A stretch of DNA of 64,000 nucleotides from Streptosporangium becharense (GCF_014204985.1 NZ_JACHMP010000001.1:7254001-7318000); one strand, 5' to 3'; positions 1-8,802 are shown, numbered from the stretch's first letter. The notes: generated by a model not told the origin, from the sequence alone. Made by a program: numbers and translations.

Positions 1-781
1 CCCACACACGGTTGAGCCCGGCGGTGCCGTACCTGCGGACCCGCGTGACGTCGTCCAGGTCGAGGACGTCGGTGAGCACGGTCGCGACCTCGCCGGCCTC
101 GGCCCTGACCCGGCCCTCGGGGTCGACGACGAGGCTGCGTCCGGTGCCGACGGGGGCGGCGGTGTTGACGCTGACGACGTACACCTGGTTCACGATCGCG
201 TTGGCCCGCGCCAGCACCAGCTCCTGCGCGCGGTCGGCGGTCGTCGTCATGACCGGGTTGACGATGACCTCCGCCCCCATCCACGCCAGGTGGCGCGCGA
301 CCTCGGGGAACCAGGCGTCGTAGCAGATCGCGAAGCCGACCCGGCCCGTACCCGGGACGTCGAAGACGACGAAGCGGTCACCCGGCCGGTAGGGCTCGTA
401 CGGTCGCCAGGGGAAGATCTTCCGGTACCAGGCGGCGAGCCGGCCCTCGGGAGAGAAGGCCAGGGCCGTGTTGTGGAGCGCGCCGTCCGGCCCCCGCTCG
501 CACACGCTCCCGGGGACCAGCCAGATCCCCAGGTCACCGGCGAGCTGTGCGAACGCCTTCGACCTGGGGCCGTCCAGCGGCTCGGCGGACGCCTCCAGCT
601 CGGCGTCCCGCTCGCGCGGCGGAACCCGTGTGCCGTGCAGGTGCAGTTCGGGGAAGACGACGAAACGCGCCTCGGGGAAGCGCGCGGTCAGCTCCTCGAC
701 CTCCCGGGTGAAGCCTGAGACGTCCTCGTCGGCCGGGCGGGGAGCCGCCTGGGCGAGCGCGATGGGGAGTGGTCGTGACAT
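1..781 (-). CDS. Carbon-nitrogen hydrolase (nitrilase superfamily), 3' end cut by window edge
   Basis: Reading leftwards from the ATG at 781 the protein begins MSRPLPIALAQAAPRP and stays open to the window edge, so about 260 residues are visible and the C-terminus is missing. The nitrilase catalytic triad is present: Glu45 in VFPELHLHG, Lys121 in WYRKIFPW and Cys153 in AICYDAWFPE. Such enzymes hydrolyse nitriles, amides or carbamoyl groups; the substrate cannot be told here. The start follows an AT-rich stretch (about 783-845) that may hold the promoter. The family call is firm; nitrilase versus amidase is open. Confidence 0.9.
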   Translation of the reverse strand, partial: MSRPLPIALAQAAPRPADEDVSGFTREVEELTARFPEARFVVFPELHLHGTRVPPRERDAELEASAEPLDGPRSKAFAQLAGDLGIWLVPGSVCERGPDGALHNTALAFSPEGRLAAWYRKIFPWRPYEPYRPGDRFVVFDVPGTGRVGFAICYDAWFPEVARHLAWMGAEVIVNPVMTTTADRAQELVLARANAIVNQVYVVSVNTAAPVGTGRSLVVDPEGRVRAEAGEVATVLTDVLDLDDVTRVRRYGTAGLNRVW

Positions 782-973
782 AGCGCACCTACTTCCCGGT
801 TATGCGGTTAGAAATAGCCATTTGTAAGTATTTGCAATGATTTCAAGGATAATGACCGGTTTTCTGGTGAAGTGCAGTGGGGCCCGCGGTCCGCGGTCGG
901 GGCTCCGCGCCGGTGGTCGCCCGGCGGCCGTCCGGCAGCCCCGGGGTTCCCGTCGGCGGGATCCGGTCCGGAG

Positions 974-2005
974 TCAGAACCTGATGCGGGCCGCCACCGG
1001 CAGGTGGTCGCTGCCGGTGGCGGGCAGCGTCCAGGTGTGCACAGGGGTCGCCGCGCGGGCCATGACATGGTCGATCCGGGCCAGCGGGAAGACGGCGGGC
1101 CAGCTGAAGCCGAAGCCGGTCCGCGCCGGGGTCACCCGGGAGGTGAGCGGGGCCAGGCCGCGGTCGTCGAGGGTGCCGTTGAGGTCGCCGAGCAGCACGA
1201 CCCGCTCCAGCCGCTCCGCCGCGATCGCCGTGCCCAGCAGGACGGCGCTCTCGTCCCTACGGCCGGAGGTGAAGCCGCCCGTCCCGACACGGACCGAGGG
1301 AAGGTGGGCGACGTACACGGCGACGTCCCCGCGGGGGGTCCGTGCGGTCGAGCGCAGCCCGCGGCTCCAACTCGCCTCGACGTCCCCGGGCCTGATGTCC
1401 ACCGGCCGGGTGCCGGTGAGGGGATACCTGGACCACAGCCCGACGGTGCCCACGACGGCGTGGTGGGGATGATCGGCCTCCAGGACGGCCCGGTAGGCCG
1501 CAACGGCCTCGGGCGTCAGCTCCTCCAGCGCGATCAGGTCGGCTCCCGCCCGGAGCAGGGCCCGCGCGGTGCCCGCCGGGTCGGGGTTCTCGTCGTCGAC
1601 GTTGTGCTGGAGCACCGTCAGGTCGTACGCCGTCACGCCGCCGGCGGGCACCACCAGGTGGCCGAACAGGACGGCCCACACCGCACCGGGCAGGGCCGCT
1701 GCCACCCCGGCGACGGCCGAGCGGCGCAGCAGCGCCAGGCCCAGCAGCACCGGGACGGCCAGGCCGGTCCAGGGAAGGAACGTCTCCAGCAGGCTGCCCA
1801 GGTTGCCCGCGGTGTTCGGCACCGCCGAGTGGAACGCGGTCAGCCCGGCGGTCAGGATGGCGAGCGACACGAGAGTCCACCCGCGCGTCCAGGGCGTCCG
1901 GCCCCGCGCGTCCATGCCCCAGGGGCGTCGGCCCGCCCGGCGGGACGGCCGCCCGCGGGCCGCGGTCTTCGCCTCCGTCGCCGGACGGCCGCTCGTCTGC
2001 TCCAC
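974..2005 (-). CDS. Membrane-anchored endonuclease/exonuclease/phosphatase family protein
   Basis: 343 residues from a GTG at 2005, preceded by a GGAAGGAG ribosome site; an internal ATG at 1915 is the alternative start. An arginine-rich cytoplasmic tail is followed by two to three hydrophobic segments (about residues 45-135) and then a C-terminal EEP fold. Landmarks are LQHNVDDENPDP, an ALEELT segment with the metal-binding Glu, the GDLNGTLDD motif and the terminal SDHLPV motif with the catalytic Asp-His. The family includes phosphodiesterases acting on DNA, lipids or nucleotides. With N-terminal membrane helices the catalytic domain is probably extracytoplasmic. The substrate is unknown. Confidence 0.88.
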   Translation of the reverse strand: MEQTSGRPATEAKTAARGRPSRRAGRRPWGMDARGRTPWTRGWTLVSLAILTAGLTAFHSAVPNTAGNLGSLLETFLPWTGLAVPVLLGLALLRRSAVAGVAAALPGAVWAVLFGHLVVPAGGVTAYDLTVLQHNVDDENPDPAGTARALLRAGADLIALEELTPEAVAAYRAVLEADHPHHAVVGTVGLWSRYPLTGTRPVDIRPGDVEASWSRGLRSTARTPRGDVAVYVAHLPSVRVGTGGFTSGRRDESAVLLGTAIAAERLERVVLLGDLNGTLDDRGLAPLTSRVTPARTGFGFSWPAVFPLARIDHVMARAATPVHTWTLPATGSDHLPVAARIRF

Positions 2006-2060
2006 CGGGCTCCTTCCCCCGTAGCGAACCGTAGAGGCCGGTGCGGGGGAAGGGAAATCA

Positions 2061-2149
2061 TCGCACCGCGCACGCCCGGGACGTACGCCGACGAGTCCGG
2101 CCGGCCCTCCCCGCGGGTGCGTCGCACCGCGCACGCCCGGGACGTACGC
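2061..2149. repeat. 28-bp direct repeat pair
   Basis: The same 28 bases, starting TCGCACCGCGCACGCC and ending GACGTACGC, occur at 2061-2088 and 2122-2149, 61 bp apart. They lie between the EEP gene start and the end of the next minus-strand gene. No gene is disrupted. The repeat may be regulatory for the EEP gene or simply a local duplication. Confidence 0.85.
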
Positions 2150-2155
2150 GGGCAG

Positions 2156-2416
2156 TCAGAGGCCGTCGACGAACAGCTCGGCCTCGCGCCGGCCCATGCC
2201 GGTCTCCCCGCGCACCAGGTGGACCGCCTGCTCGGTCCGGCCGGCGCTCTTCAGCTCGCGTACGCGGGTGGCCAGGTCGGCCCCGCCGGCGCCGGGGTAG
2301 GGTGCGCTCACCCGCCTCCGCCTCCCCACGGACACGGCGACCCCGATGACGGCAGCCACGATCAACGCGAGCAGGACGGCGAGGATGAGCAGTTCCGTGG
2401 GTCCAAGGTTCGGCAT
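2156..2416 (-). CDS. Small membrane protein with ribosomal protein bL12 C-terminal-like domain
   Basis: 86 residues. A short N-terminus (MPNLGPTELL) leads into one transmembrane helix (about residues 9-30), a basic stop-transfer segment GRRRR, and a C-terminal domain (about 45-86) with the pattern RVRELKSAGRTEQAVHLVR...REAELFVDGL. That pattern resembles the bL12 C-terminal helix arrangement seen in small actinobacterial proteins. It is not the ribosomal stalk protein itself, because it lacks the bL12 N-terminal half and has a membrane helix instead. The function of this class is unknown. Confidence 0.75.
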   Translation of the reverse strand: MPNLGPTELLILAVLLALIVAAVIGVAVSVGRRRRVSAPYPGAGGADLATRVRELKSAGRTEQAVHLVRGETGMGRREAELFVDGL

Positions 2417-2508
2417 GGCCGCATCGTACGGCGGGGCCGGGGCGATCGTGCGGGGAAGAACCCGGCCGGATCGGGCCTTTCGCCGAGGCCGCTCCGCGCA
2501 CCCGCCGT

Positions 2509-2571
2509 CGAGGGTCGTGACCGGACGGCCGCTCCGCGAACCGGTCACCGAGGGTCGTGACCGGACGGCCG
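2509..2571. repeat. 23-bp direct repeats, 40-bp period
   Basis: CGAGGGTCGTGACCGGACGG with three further shared bases occurs at 2509-2531 and 2549-2571. It is followed by three spaced copies of CTGTCAGGC (about 2600-2655) next to the 3' end of nagA. The gap 2417-2637 contains no credible gene. This is local repeat expansion and not a clear terminator. Confidence 0.75.
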
Positions 2572-2637
2572 TCAGGCCACCGTCGGATCCCTGTCGCCGA
2601 ACTGCTGTCAGGCCCGCCGGACCGCTGTCAGGCCCCG

Positions 2638-3807
2638 TCAGGCCGCTGTCAGGCTGCCGTGGACCACCTCGCCGCCGGCCATCACCGCCGACACCCGCAA
2701 CGCCCCGTCGAGGACCACCAGGTCGGCGTCCTTGCCGGGCTGGATCGCGCCTGTCCGGTCGGAGATGCCGAGCAGGTGGGCGGGGGTCGTGGCGGCCGCG
2801 ATGGCGGCGTCCACGATGGAGATCCCGATGTCGCGTACCGCGTGGCGGACGGTGGCGTCCATCGTGAGGGTGGAACCCGCGAGGGTGCCGTCGGAGAGCT
2901 TGACCGTCCCCTCGTCGGCGAAGACCGGCACCGGCCCCAGGTGGTACCGGCCGCTGGTCATGCCCGCGGCGGGGGTGGCGTCGGTGACGAAGGCGACCCG
3001 GTCGGACCCGGCCGCGGACATCGCCATCCTGACCGCCTCGTCGTGCACGTGCACCCCGTCGTTGATCAGCTCGCAGACGACGTTCTCGTCGGCCAGCGCG
3101 GCGCCCGCCGGTCCCGGGTCGCGGTGGTGGAAGTGGCGCATCGCGTTGAACAGGTGGGTGGCCAGCCGCGCTCCCGACGCGAAGGCGTCGCGGGCCTGGT
3201 CGTAGTCGGCCTCGGTGTGCCCCACGGCGGCGATCACACCCGCCTCGGTGACCTCCCGTAGCAGGTCCATGCCTCCGGGCAGCTCGGGTGCGAGCGTCAC
3301 CACCCGCACGGTGCCGTCCCCGGCCGTCAGCAGGTGCCGCAGCGCCGCACGGTCGGGGGCGAGCAGGTGCTCGGCGTGGTGCGATCCCTTCTTCGCCGGG
3401 TTGAGGAACGGCCCTTCCAGGTGCACCCCGACGATCCGTCCCCGGCTGGTGTCGCCCGACCGGATGATCTCCGCGATCGCCGAGACGGAGGCGGCCATCC
3501 GGTCGATCTGGTCGGTGACCAGGCTGGCGAGGGTCGAGGTGGTCCCGTGGCGCCGGTGGAAGGCCACCGCGGTGAGGATCTCCTCCTGGTCGTCGGTGGT
3601 GATCTGCGCTCCGCCTCCGCCGTGCATGTGCAGGTCGATGAAGCCGGGCAGGACGAACCGCCCGCCCAGGTCGTGGAGCACCGCGCCGCTCCTCGCGGGC
3701 GGGTCCCCCCTGCCCACCCCGGCGATGCGGCCCTCCTCGACGGCGACCCAGCCGGGATCGAGGACCTGGTGAGGGGTGACGACGCGGGCATTCACCACGA
3801 TAAGCAT
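2638..3807 (-). CDS. nagA: N-acetylglucosamine-6-phosphate deacetylase
   Basis: 389 residues, the usual NagA length. It hydrolyses GlcNAc-6-phosphate to glucosamine-6-phosphate and acetate in amino-sugar catabolism. Amidohydrolase landmarks are the metal-binding HMHGGGG, the GVHLEGPFLNPAKKG block, GHTEADYDQARDAF with a metal-ligand His, and TDATPAAG with the catalytic Asp. The start at 3807 (MLIVVNARVV) is chosen because GGAG lies six bases upstream; longer readings would run into the operator region. The gene is divergent from a sugar ABC transporter, and three DasR-like operators lie between them, so control by a DasR-type GntR repressor responding to phosphorylated amino sugars is likely. 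Confidence 0.96.
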   Translation of the reverse strand: MLIVVNARVVTPHQVLDPGWVAVEEGRIAGVGRGDPPARSGAVLHDLGGRFVLPGFIDLHMHGGGGAQITTDDQEEILTAVAFHRRHGTTSTLASLVTDQIDRMAASVSAIAEIIRSGDTSRGRIVGVHLEGPFLNPAKKGSHHAEHLLAPDRAALRHLLTAGDGTVRVVTLAPELPGGMDLLREVTEAGVIAAVGHTEADYDQARDAFASGARLATHLFNAMRHFHHRDPGPAGAALADENVVCELINDGVHVHDEAVRMAMSAAGSDRVAFVTDATPAAGMTSGRYHLGPVPVFADEGTVKLSDGTLAGSTLTMDATVRHAVRDIGISIVDAAIAAATTPAHLLGISDRTGAIQPGKDADLVVLDGALRVSAVMAGGEVVHGSLTAA

Positions 3808-3905
3808 GATCATCTCCATGAAGACGCACCGGGACAGGCGATCCCGGGTGTGCCGCACCCCCGCCCGCGGCGGGCATGGGACGTCTCGCGGCGGCACGGG
3901 AGGCA

Positions 3906-3921
3906 ACCGGTCTGGACCAGT
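3906..3921. promoter_or_regulatory. DasR-like operator (dre) 1
   Basis: ACCGGTCTGGACCAGT closely matches the palindromic DasR responsive element (ACTGGTCTAGACCA.T) known from Streptomyces. It lies about 100 bp upstream of the nagA start, as expected for repression of amino-sugar catabolism. The assignment is by motif resemblance only. Confidence 0.8.
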
Positions 3922-3969
3922 TGCGCCGACAATACCGGCAAAGTTAGCTCTGTCCTAGAAAATTCTTCA

Positions 3970-3985
3970 TCCGGTATAGACCAGT
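3970..3985. promoter_or_regulatory. DasR-like operator (dre) 2
   Basis: TCCGGTATAGACCAGT is a second copy of the DasR-type palindrome, 64 bp from the first, in the nagA/transporter divergent intergenic region. Its central position would allow control of both directions. Confidence 0.8.
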
Positions 3986-4067
3986 TGGTTACCTTCTCCC
4001 TATCCTGACGGTCACCGCGAGGAGTTTGAGGCGGTTCCCCCCACGACGACGGGCTTCCGTGGCCACA

Positions 4068-4083
4068 ACTGGTACGGACCAGA
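4068..4083. promoter_or_regulatory. DasR-like operator (dre) 3
   Basis: ACTGGTACGGACCAGA is a third DasR-type palindrome, 32 bp before the GTG start of the solute-binding protein. Its position argues against the longer reading of that gene from 4026, which would place the operator inside the coding region. Confidence 0.82.
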
Positions 4084-4115
4084 GCGGTCGTCGACATGTG
4101 AAGGTGGTTGAAGCA

Positions 4116-5357
4116 GTGAAGATGAAGCTGATGGGCCCGGCCGTGCTCGGTGTGGCCGCCGCACTGGTACTGACCGCTTGCGGTTCGGGTGAGCCGGCCG
4201 CCGACGGCCAGGTGACGCTGAAGATGGTCGCGGCCGACTACGGTGACGGGCCGACCGCCGACAACAGCGGCGAGAAGTTCTGGAAGGGCGTCGTCGACGA
4301 GTTCCAGAAGGCCAACCCGAAGATCAAGGTCGAGGTCCAGGTCATCAACTGGAACGACATCGACAAGCAGGTCGCCACGATGGTGCAGAACGGGCAGATG
4401 CCTGACATCCTGCAGACCGGCGACTACTCCGGCTTCGTCAAGGACGGCCTGCTCTACAAGGCCGACGAGGTCCTGTCGCCGAACGTCCTGTCCGACCTGC
4501 TGCCGAAGTTCGCCGAGGCCGGCAAGGTGGAGGGCACCGCCTACGGCATCCCCTTCCTCTCCACCGCCAGAGCGCTCTTCTACAACAAGGACCTGTTCGG
4601 CAAGGCCGGGATCGCCGAGCCGCCCAAGACCTGGGACGAGCTCAAGGCCGCCGCGGAGAAGCTGAAGAAGGCCGGGATCGAGCAGCCGTTCGGCCTGCCG
4701 CTGGGCAACGAGGAGGCCCAGGCCGAGTCGCTGCTGTGGTTCCTGGGCAACGGCGGCGGATACAAGGACGCCTCGGGCAACTGGGCGATCAACTCCCCCC
4801 AGAACATCGAGACGTTCAAATACCTCAAGGGCATGGTCGACGCCGGCCTCACCACGCCGAACCCGGGCACCAAGAACCGCAAGGACGTCTGGGCCGACTT
4901 CGCCGGCGGGAAGATCGGCATGGTCAACGGCGGCCCCATGGCCATCCCGATCTTCGAGAAGGGCGGGCTGAAGAACTTCGGCGTCGCCCCGATCCCCGGC
5001 AAGACCGGTGTGCTCACCACCACCCTGGGCGTGCAGGACTGGATCATGGCCTTCAACGCCAACGGCCACAAGGAGGAGATCAAGAAGTTCTTCGACTTCT
5101 TCTACACCGGCAGTGCCGCGCAGAAGATCAGTGACACCTACAAGCTGCTTCCGGTGACCACCTCGGGCACCGAGAAGCTCTCCTCGGACGAGCAGCTCAA
5201 GCCGTTCCTCGACGCGCTGCCCAACGCCACGTTCTACCCGTTCACCGACCCCAAGTGGTCCGACGTGAACACCCAGATCAAGCAGACCATCGGCGGCGCG
5301 CTGAACGACCCCGAGACGGTCCTCGGCGCGATCCAGAAGACCACGACCGCGGGCTGA
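4116..5357 (+). CDS. Sugar ABC transporter solute-binding lipoprotein (probable GlcNAc/chitooligosaccharide)
   Basis: 413 residues from GTG 4116, with AAGGTGG eight bases upstream. A lipoprotein signal ends in the lipobox LTAC (Cys22), followed by a family 1 extracellular binding-protein fold; KMVAADYGDG, an aromatic-rich cleft and DVWADFAGGKIGMVNGGP are visible. It should be lipid-anchored outside the membrane and feed the two permeases downstream. The operon has no ATPase gene, as in Streptomyces dasABC and ngcEFG, where a shared ATPase (MsiK) energises the transporter. The substrate is inferred only from nagA and the three dre sites. Confidence 0.9.
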   Translation: MKMKLMGPAVLGVAAALVLTACGSGEPAADGQVTLKMVAADYGDGPTADNSGEKFWKGVVDEFQKANPKIKVEVQVINWNDIDKQVATMVQNGQMPDILQTGDYSGFVKDGLLYKADEVLSPNVLSDLLPKFAEAGKVEGTAYGIPFLSTARALFYNKDLFGKAGIAEPPKTWDELKAAAEKLKKAGIEQPFGLPLGNEEAQAESLLWFLGNGGGYKDASGNWAINSPQNIETFKYLKGMVDAGLTTPNPGTKNRKDVWADFAGGKIGMVNGGPMAIPIFEKGGLKNFGVAPIPGKTGVLTTTLGVQDWIMAFNANGHKEEIKKFFDFFYTGSAAQKISDTYKLLPVTTSGTEKLSSDEQLKPFLDALPNATFYPFTDPKWSDVNTQIKQTIGGALNDPETVLGAIQKTTTAG

Positions 5358-5365
5358 CGCGGCAC

Positions 5366-5393
5366 GGCGGGCTCCGGTCGTACGGGGCCCGCC
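5366..5393 (+). terminator. Intercistronic hairpin after the binding-protein gene
   Basis: An 11-bp stem (GGCGGGCTCCG pairing with CGGGGCCCGCC, one wobble pair) with a six-base loop lies nine bases after the binding-protein stop and has no T-tract. Hairpins in this position commonly raise binding-protein mRNA over permease mRNA by stabilisation or partial termination. Confidence 0.65.
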
Positions 5394-5456
5394 CGGCGGG
5401 CGGCGCCGGTCACGCCCGGCGGAAGGCGTCGAGAGAACTCCGAGAAGGCAGAAGAG

Positions 5457-6365
5457 ATGCAACAGACAGTCGCCCTGAAACGGGTGGGGCGGGCCCTGCA
5501 GCCATGGGCCTGGATCGGCCCCGCGGTGGTGTTGATCGCCGTGGTGGTCGTCTGGCCGGTCGTCGTCATGATCCAGTCGTCGTTCCTGAAGATCAGCCGG
5601 TTCGGCGTGGTCAACGGGTTCAACGGGACGGCCAACTACGAGAAGCTGTTCGCCGAACCCGACTTCGGCGGCGTGATGTTCCGCAGCCTGGTCTGGGTGG
5701 TCGCGGTCGTCGCCCTCACCATCGTGATCTCCCTGGGACTGGCGTCCCTGTTCAACCAGCAGTTCCCCGGCCGGCGCGTCGCCCGCTGGGCCCTGATCGC
5801 CCCCTGGGCGGCGTCGGTGCTGATGACCTCGATCATCTTCAAGTGGATGCTCGACCCCGGCGTCGGCCTGATCAACATCATCCTGCACGACCTGGGCTTC
5901 CTCGACGCGATGGGCGGCGCGGACGCCGACCCGCTCGGCAAGGCCAGTACGGCGTTCCCCTGGCTGATCTTCGTCTCGGTGTTCGTGTCGCTGCCGTTCA
6001 CGACGTACTCGCTGCTGGCCGGGCTCACGGCCATCCCCGCCGACGTCTACGAGGCCGCCAAGATGGACGGCGCGGGCAGGTGGCGGACCTACTGGTCGAT
6101 AACGCTGCCGCTGCTCCGTCCCGCGCTGACCGTGGCGACCCTCATCAACGTGATGAACGTCTTCAACAACTTCCCCATCATCTGGGCCATGACCCACGGC
6201 CAGCCCGGCTACTCCACCGCCACGTCGACCATCTTCATGTACATCCTCAAGGGGTCCGACATCGGGGAGTCCGCGGCGATGTCCGTGATCAACTTCGGCA
6301 TGGTCATCGTCATGGTGGCCGTCTTCATGAAGGTCAGTCAGCACAAGCAGGAGGTGGCCCGATGA
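5457..6365 (+). CDS. Sugar ABC transporter permease (MalF/UgpA type)
   Basis: 302 residues with about six membrane helices. The ABC permease EAA loop, which contacts the ATPase, reads EAAKMDGAGRWRTYWSITLP at about residues 200-220. The start at 5457 follows a GAAGGCAGAAGAG ribosome site. It forms the membrane channel together with the next gene, whose ATG overlaps this stop in ATGA, so the pair is translationally coupled. The operon is under the dre sites upstream of the binding-protein gene. Confidence 0.95.
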   Translation: MQQTVALKRVGRALQPWAWIGPAVVLIAVVVVWPVVVMIQSSFLKISRFGVVNGFNGTANYEKLFAEPDFGGVMFRSLVWVVAVVALTIVISLGLASLFNQQFPGRRVARWALIAPWAASVLMTSIIFKWMLDPGVGLINIILHDLGFLDAMGGADADPLGKASTAFPWLIFVSVFVSLPFTTYSLLAGLTAIPADVYEAAKMDGAGRWRTYWSITLPLLRPALTVATLINVMNVFNNFPIIWAMTHGQPGYSTATSTIFMYILKGSDIGESAAMSVINFGMVIVMVAVFMKVSQHKQEVAR

Positions 6366-7261
6366 TGAGCACGTCCACCGTGGCGCCTCCGGCGTCTCCG
6401 GCGGCGCGCGTCCCCGCGGGGCGCCCGGACCCGGGAACCGCTCGAAGGCTGCCGTCCGTCAAGAAGGTCGCCATCGCGGCGGGCGCCTACCTCGTCGCGT
6501 TCGTCTTCCTGTTCCCCTACATCCAGATGGTGCTCACCGCGCTCCGCCCGCAGGAAGAACTGCGCCAGGCCACCCTGCTGCCCGAGCGTTTCGCCTGGTC
6601 GAACTTCGTCACCTTCTGGTCCAGCGGGCTGTCCGGCAACCTCCTGGTCAGCCTCCAGGTGGCGGCGGGTTCGACGATCCTGGTGCTGCTCGTGGCGCTG
6701 CCCGCCGCGTACTACACCGCACGGCACGAATTCCGGGGCCGCACGGCGTTCATGATCCTGGTGCTGATAACCCAGATGTTCCAGCCGACCGCCATGCTCG
6801 TCGGCATCTACCGCGAGTTCCACCAGCTCGGCCTGGTGGACACCGTGTGGTCGCTCATCCTGGTCAACGGGGGTTTCAACCTGGCCTTCGCGGTCTGGAT
6901 CCTCAACGCCTACTTCGCCTCGATCCCGCGCGAACTGGAGGAGGCGGCGTTCCTCGACGGCAACGGCCGGATGGGGACGCTGTTCCGGATCACCCTCCCG
7001 CTGGCCGCGCCGGGAGTGGTCACCGCTCTCATCTTCACCTTCATCGCCGCCTGGAACGAGTTCGTGGTGGCGCTCACGCTCACCACCTCCCCGGGCAACC
7101 AGCCCCTGACCGTCGCCCTGAACTCCTTCATCGGCCAATACCAGGTCGACTGGCAGAATCTCTTCGCGGGCTCTGTGATCGCCACGATCCCGGTCATCAT
7201 CCTGTTCGCCCTCATCGAGGGCAAGGTCGTGGGCGGTCTCACCGCCGGCTCCGTCAAGTGA
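6362..7261 (+). CDS. Sugar ABC transporter permease (MalG type)
   Basis: 299 residues. A proline/alanine-rich cytoplasmic N-terminus (about 35 residues) precedes six membrane helices starting at VAIAAGAYLVAFVFLFPY. The EAA loop reads EEAAFLDGNGRMGTLFRITL. The start at 6362 overlaps the upstream stop (ATGA). It is the partner subunit of the MalF-like permease. No ATPase follows, so an ATPase encoded elsewhere must serve it. Confidence 0.95.
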   Translation: MMSTSTVAPPASPAARVPAGRPDPGTARRLPSVKKVAIAAGAYLVAFVFLFPYIQMVLTALRPQEELRQATLLPERFAWSNFVTFWSSGLSGNLLVSLQVAAGSTILVLLVALPAAYYTARHEFRGRTAFMILVLITQMFQPTAMLVGIYREFHQLGLVDTVWSLILVNGGFNLAFAVWILNAYFASIPRELEEAAFLDGNGRMGTLFRITLPLAAPGVVTALIFTFIAAWNEFVVALTLTTSPGNQPLTVALNSFIGQYQVDWQNLFAGSVIATIPVIILFALIEGKVVGGLTAGSVK

Positions 7262-7382
7262 CGGTGGGGTGACCGTCCGGGTTCGTCCGGGCCCGGCGGC
7301 TTCCCGCCCTCCCACCTGGACGGGCGTGCCCGCGGGATGGTGCCATGGAAGCGAGGGGACACCTGGAGGAAGGGAGGTCACG

Positions 7383-7577
7383 GTGAAGGCAGCCGTAGGA
7401 GACAAGTTGATCGTCGAGGGCACGCACGGCGGTGACCACCGCAAGATCGGTTTCATCGTGGAACTGCACCACCAGGACGGCAGCCCGCCGTATGTGGTGC
7501 GCTGGGAGGACGACCAGCACGAGAGTCTCGTCTTCCCCGGCCCCGACGCTCATGTGGTGCCGAACGAGCCGGACTGA
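7383..7577 (+). CDS. DUF1918 small SH3-like protein
   Basis: 64 residues from a GTG with GGGAGG upstream. The sequence MKAAVGDKLIVEGTHGG...GFIVELHHQDGSPPYVVRW matches the short beta-barrel DUF1918 family common in actinobacteria, often found as small proteins of unknown role. It stands alone between the transporter operon and an aldo/keto reductase. The following gap to 7809 is repeat-rich (GGGGATCGGC variants) and holds no convincing gene. Confidence 0.9.
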   Translation: MKAAVGDKLIVEGTHGGDHRKIGFIVELHHQDGSPPYVVRWEDDQHESLVFPGPDAHVVPNEPD

Positions 7578-7809
7578 GTACGGACCGTGAAGACCCGGAC
7601 CGGCAGGGGACCGGCGAGGGCCCGCGGGGATCGGCGGGGATCGGCGGCGATCGGCCGGGAGCCTCGGCACCGGACCGGTGTGAGCGACCGGGACCGTCGG
7701 CGCCGGCCCGCGGCCCCGATCCCGGCTCCGGGACCTGACCGGTCCGCGGCCCCGGGAGCTCTGCCCGCGGCCGAGTTCCCGGGGGTTCCGCCCCACTACG
7801 ATCGTCGAC

Positions 7810-8787
7810 GTGCAGAAACGTGAATTGGGCAGAACCGGTAGGCAGGTCGGCGTCGTCGGGTTGGGCGCCTGGCAGCTCGGGGCGGACTGGGGCGAGGTCG
7901 GCGAGGACGAGGCGCTGGCCACGCTTGAGGCGGCCGTCGACGCCGGGGTGACCTTCATCGACACCGCCGACGTGTACGGCGACGGCCGCAGCGAACGGAT
8001 CGTCGGACGGCTGACCAAGGGCAGGCCCGGTCTGACCGTCGCCACCAAGATGGGCCGCCGCGTCGCCCAGGAGCCGTCCGCCTACACCCTGGACAACTTC
8101 CGGGCCTGGACCGACCGCTCCCGCGCCAACCTCGGCGTCGACACCCTCGACCTGGTGCAGCTGCACTGCCCGCCCACCCCGGTCTACTCGGCCGACGCGG
8201 TCTTCGACGCCCTCGACACCCTCGTCGAGGAGGGCCGCGTCGCCGCGTACGGGGTGAGCGTCGAGACCTGTGAGGAGGCGCTGACCGCCATCGCACGGCC
8301 GGGCGTGGCCACCGTGCAGATCATCCTCAACGCCCTGCGCCTCAAGCCGCTGGAGAGGGTACTCCCGGCGGCGGCCGAGGCCGGGGTCGGGATCATCGCC
8401 CGCGTCCCGCTGGCCAGCGGCCTGCTGTCCGGCAAGTACGACGAGTCCACGGTCTTCGCCCCCGACGACCACCGCACCTACAACCGGCACGGCGAGGCGT
8501 TCGACGTCGGCGAGACCTTCTCCGGCGTCGACTACGCCACCGGCCTGGAGGCGGTGCGCCGCCTGACCCCGCTGGTCCCGCCCGGGATGACCACGGCGCA
8601 GTTCGCGCTGCGCTGGATCATCGATCAGCCCGGTGTCTCCGTGGTCATCCCCGGTGCCCGCAACCCTGGGCAGGCCCGCGCCAACGCCGCCGCCGCAGCG
8701 GCCGGCCCGTTGCCCGAGGCCACCCTGCGCGCCGTGCGGGAGATCTACGACGAGCTCGTCCGCCCGCAGGTCCACCACCGCTGGTGA
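7810..8787 (+). CDS. Aldo/keto reductase
   Basis: 325 residues from a GTG. This is the NADPH-dependent TIM-barrel reductase family. The catalytic tetrad is visible: Asp and Tyr in FIDTADVYG, Lys in VATKMGRR and His in VQLHCPP. The C-terminal cofactor-binding stretch VSVVIPGARNPGQARANAAA is typical. The N-terminus (RELGRTGRQVGVVGLGAWQL) is standard for the family. The physiological substrate cannot be inferred. A strong hairpin follows the stop. Confidence 0.95.
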   Translation: MQKRELGRTGRQVGVVGLGAWQLGADWGEVGEDEALATLEAAVDAGVTFIDTADVYGDGRSERIVGRLTKGRPGLTVATKMGRRVAQEPSAYTLDNFRAWTDRSRANLGVDTLDLVQLHCPPTPVYSADAVFDALDTLVEEGRVAAYGVSVETCEEALTAIARPGVATVQIILNALRLKPLERVLPAAAEAGVGIIARVPLASGLLSGKYDESTVFAPDDHRTYNRHGEAFDVGETFSGVDYATGLEAVRRLTPLVPPGMTTAQFALRWIIDQPGVSVVIPGARNPGQARANAAAAAAGPLPEATLRAVREIYDELVRPQVHHRW

Positions 8788-8802
8788 CCCGGCCCGTCCG
8801 TT

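Noticed and set aside
872-2560. 562-codon open frame on the plus strand
   Set aside because: It is antisense to the EEP and bL12-like genes, has no family resemblance and is a GC-rich shadow frame.
3810-6344. 844-codon open frame on the minus strand
   Set aside because: It is composed of His/Asp/Arg-rich shadow sequence opposite the sugar transporter genes and crosses the dre region.
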